Shown here piece by piece: positions 45,704 through 46,893 of a stretch of DNA of 46,893 nt. Under the pieces are notes generated by a model. The model did not search any database, was not told where the DNA came from, and saw only the letters and a list, made by a program, of their open reading frames with translations. Numbering within the stretch: position 1 is the stretch's first letter; each line of letters begins with the position of its first letter. Source of the stretch: Hahella ganghwensis DSM 17046 (lineage in GTDB: Bacteria > Pseudomonadota > Gammaproteobacteria > Pseudomonadales > Oleiphilaceae). Where the stretch lies: assembly GCF_000376785.1 (NCBI RefSeq), contig NZ_AQXX01000091.1, positions 1 through 46,893 of the forward strand, read 5' to 3'. Both the position numbers and the translations under genes were made by a program.

Positions 45704-45769
45704 GGTATACCGAAGCTGACAGATAGGTATACCAACGTTGAAAGACAGATATACCGACGCTGAAGCAGT
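45704..45769 (+). repeat. Three 22-bp direct repeats, each headed by a palindrome
   Basis: Three units of exactly 22 bp start at 45704, 45726 and 45748. Each begins with GGTATACC (a perfect palindrome; GATATACC in the third) followed by G/A-A-A/C-G-C/T-TGA and a variable six-base tail. The array ends 15 bases before the hydrolase ATG and begins six bases after a possible -10 box. Twenty-two bases is about two helical turns, so the palindromes face the same side of the DNA. This fits a cooperative operator. Confidence 0.85.
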
Positions 45770-45784
45770 TGAGGGGGTGACCCA

Positions 45785-46582
45785 ATGCCGTACGCGAGTT
45801 CCGGTAAAGTCAGGATTTTCTATGAAACCCGAGGCCAGGGGATGCCGTTGCTGATGATCATGGGGTGGCTTGCGAATCGGGTATGGTGGCCAGAATCGCT
45901 GCTGGCCAGTTTGGAGCCTCATGTACAGATGATCCTGGTGGATAACCGCGGGGCAGGGAACTCCAGTGATACGGCAGGGATCTATACCATGGCGGATCTT
46001 GCGCAGGATGCTATGGCCGTATTGGATGACCTGGGCCTTGAGAAAGCCCATGTGCTCGGTGTATCCATGGGGGGCATGGTGGCTCAGGAAATCGCACTGC
46101 GGTATTCCGAGAGGGTCAGGCATCTCATCCTGTTGTCCACATCTGCCAGCCCGATATCCCTCAGGCACATTACGCGCAGTCAGCAGCAGTTCTGGCTGAA
46201 AAGCCTGCTCAGACGTGACCGCTCGCTAAAGGAGAGGCAACTGGATCTGATGTTTTCCAGGGAGGAGGATGAATCCCTGAGTTCTGATATTGAGACCTTT
46301 GCCCGTCGAATCGCTTCCCTGCCTAATCCCAAAGTCACCCACTTAAAACAATATCTGGCGATTATGGGCTTTAACAGCCGGAGCCGGCTGGCGCAACTGG
46401 CTTGTCCAACGCTGGTAGCAACGGGAACGAACGACATGATTCTGTCCCACCATCATTCTCATGATCTTTATCGGCATATCCCCAATGCCCAGCTTTATGA
46501 AGTACCGGACGGCAGTCATGCCATGCTTGGCGCAGGAGATGAGCTGGCGCGGACCTTTGTGGAATTCATGGGCCTCCGGTAG
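45785..46582 (+). CDS. Alpha/beta hydrolase
   Basis: A 265-residue alpha/beta-fold hydrolase. The nucleophile is S94 in GVSMGG, the acid probably D217 in GTND, and the base H245 in DGSHAML; the oxyanion region is IMGW near residues 25-28, and DNRGAGNS follows strand 4. The pattern resembles esterase, haloperoxidase-like or 3-oxoadipate enol-lactonase-like enzymes; the substrate cannot be assigned. GAGGGGGTG precedes the ATG at good spacing. No signal peptide, so probably cytoplasmic. The 22-bp repeat array just upstream suggests tight transcriptional control. It is monocistronic, with the insertion sequence starting 36 bp downstream. Confidence 0.9.
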   Translation: MPYASSGKVRIFYETRGQGMPLLMIMGWLANRVWWPESLLASLEPHVQMILVDNRGAGNSSDTAGIYTMADLAQDAMAVLDDLGLEKAHVLGVSMGGMVAQEIALRYSERVRHLILLSTSASPISLRHITRSQQQFWLKSLLRRDRSLKERQLDLMFSREEDESLSSDIETFARRIASLPNPKVTHLKQYLAIMGFNSRSRLAQLACPTLVATGTNDMILSHHHSHDLYRHIPNAQLYEVPDGSHAMLGAGDELARTFVEFMGLR

Positions 46583-46617
46583 TTCTGCTCCTTGTAACAC
46601 AGGAGTTCTCTATCTAG

Positions 46618-46893
46618 GGAGGCTCTGAATAACTCCCCAAATCAGTCATAATACGGCCAACTTCACTCATCAGGAATACTATCCATGGATCAGATGACTT
46701 TCTCCGAAGCTGAATACCAGAATAAGAAGCGTAAGACCCGCCGGGAAATCTTTCTGGAGCGAATGGATAAGCTGATCCCATGGAAACGCATGGAAAAGAA
46801 GATCGCCCGCTATTACCCCAAGGGCGAGAACGGCCGCCCTCCGTATCCGTTATCCACCATGCTTCGTGTCCACTGCATGCAGCTATTTTATAA
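46618..46893 (+). mobile_element. Left end of an IS5-family insertion sequence
   Basis: The element appears to begin at GGAGGCTCTGAATAACTCC (46618), which resembles the terminal inverted repeats of IS5-type elements (GGA..., then GAATAA). It is immediately preceded by CTAG (46614-46617), which fits the YTAR target of the IS5 subgroup. The transposase starts 67 bases inside. The right end lies outside the window, so the exact ends and duplication are not proven. Confidence 0.7.
46685..46893 (+). CDS. IS5-family transposase (3' end outside the window)
   Basis: The first 69 codons of an IS5-family DDE transposase. The N terminus has MTFSEAEYQNKKRKTRREIF, then LERMDKLIPWKRMEKKIARYY and the segment GRPPYPLSTMLRVHCMQLFY, which match the N-terminal DNA-binding region of IS5 transposases. 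The catalytic DDE part would lie outside the window, so intactness is unknown. Confidence 0.92.
   Translation, partial: MDQMTFSEAEYQNKKRKTRREIFLERMDKLIPWKRMEKKIARYYPKGENGRPPYPLSTMLRVHCMQLFY

Noticed and set aside
45692-46168. 158-codon open frame on the - strand opposite the hydrolase
   Set aside because: Antisense to the catalytic part of a clear alpha/beta hydrolase, rich in proline and histidine as expected for a shadow frame.

Overview
The window (about 47 kb, roughly 47-50% G+C by eye) is a chromosomal segment of a gammaproteobacterium. It probably belongs to the Pseudomonadales/Oceanospirillales group. The grounds are the E. coli-like order and lengths of the S10-spc-alpha ribosomal genes, the uvrA / MFS transporter / ssb neighbourhood typical of Pseudomonas and its marine relatives, a zinc-free S14 with a zinc-type L36, a complete MSHA type IV pilus locus, a bacterial-type SpeD, and a rhombosortase. 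No species can be named from sequence alone.

Region 1 (1-15100) is a translation superoperon, all on the + strand. It begins with the tail of tuf (EF-Tu) and its terminator. A near-consensus promoter then drives rpsJ-rplC-rplD-rplW-rplB-rpsS-rplV-rpsC-rplP-rpmC-rpsQ (S10), continuing into rplN-rplX-rplE-rpsN-rpsH-rplF-rplR-rpsE-rpmD-rplO-secY-rpmJ (spc). A second promoter drives rpsM-rpsK-rpsD-rpoA-rplQ (alpha), closed by a strong terminator. Start codons in several genes are moved downstream of the longest open frame because Shine-Dalgarno spacing and family lengths agree on an internal start.

Region 2 (15183-23361) holds uvrA (-) divergent from a YajR-like MFS transporter and ssb (+). A bidirectional terminator separates these from a lipoprotein (-) with ELW-TDGT repeats. 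Divergent from that is a GlxA/AraC-type regulator whose DNA-binding domain is broken by a frameshift. Two perfect inverted repeats lie in the two divergent intergenic regions.

Region 3 (23362-40557) is one long MSHA pilus locus: mshI (PilM-like), a PilN-like gene, mshJ, mshK, mshL, mshM, mshN, mshE, mshG, mshF, one pilin gene in the mshA/mshB position, mshC, mshD, mshO, mshP and mshQ. Inner-membrane alignment proteins, a secretin, an ATPase with an N-terminal cyclic-di-GMP binding domain, a platform protein, one major pilin, minor pilins and a 1,404-residue LamG/DUF6701 tip protein together make a complete surface pilus. No mshH, second major-type pilin or retraction ATPase is present here.

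Region 4 (40573-46893) is a mosaic: a Ycf46-like AAA ATPase (-) divergent from a PrkB-type phosphoribulokinase (+); a small lipoprotein with a duplicated domain whose upstream region carries four 11/12-bp-spaced TGTCA repeats typical of Pho boxes; a convergent terminator; speD and a rhombosortase on the - strand; an alpha/beta hydrolase preceded by three 22-bp repeats, each starting with a GGTATACC-type palindrome; and the left end of an IS5-family insertion sequence running off the window. The most promising unexplained items are the 22-bp operator-like array, the Pho-box-controlled repeat lipoprotein, and the Ycf46/PrkB pair.
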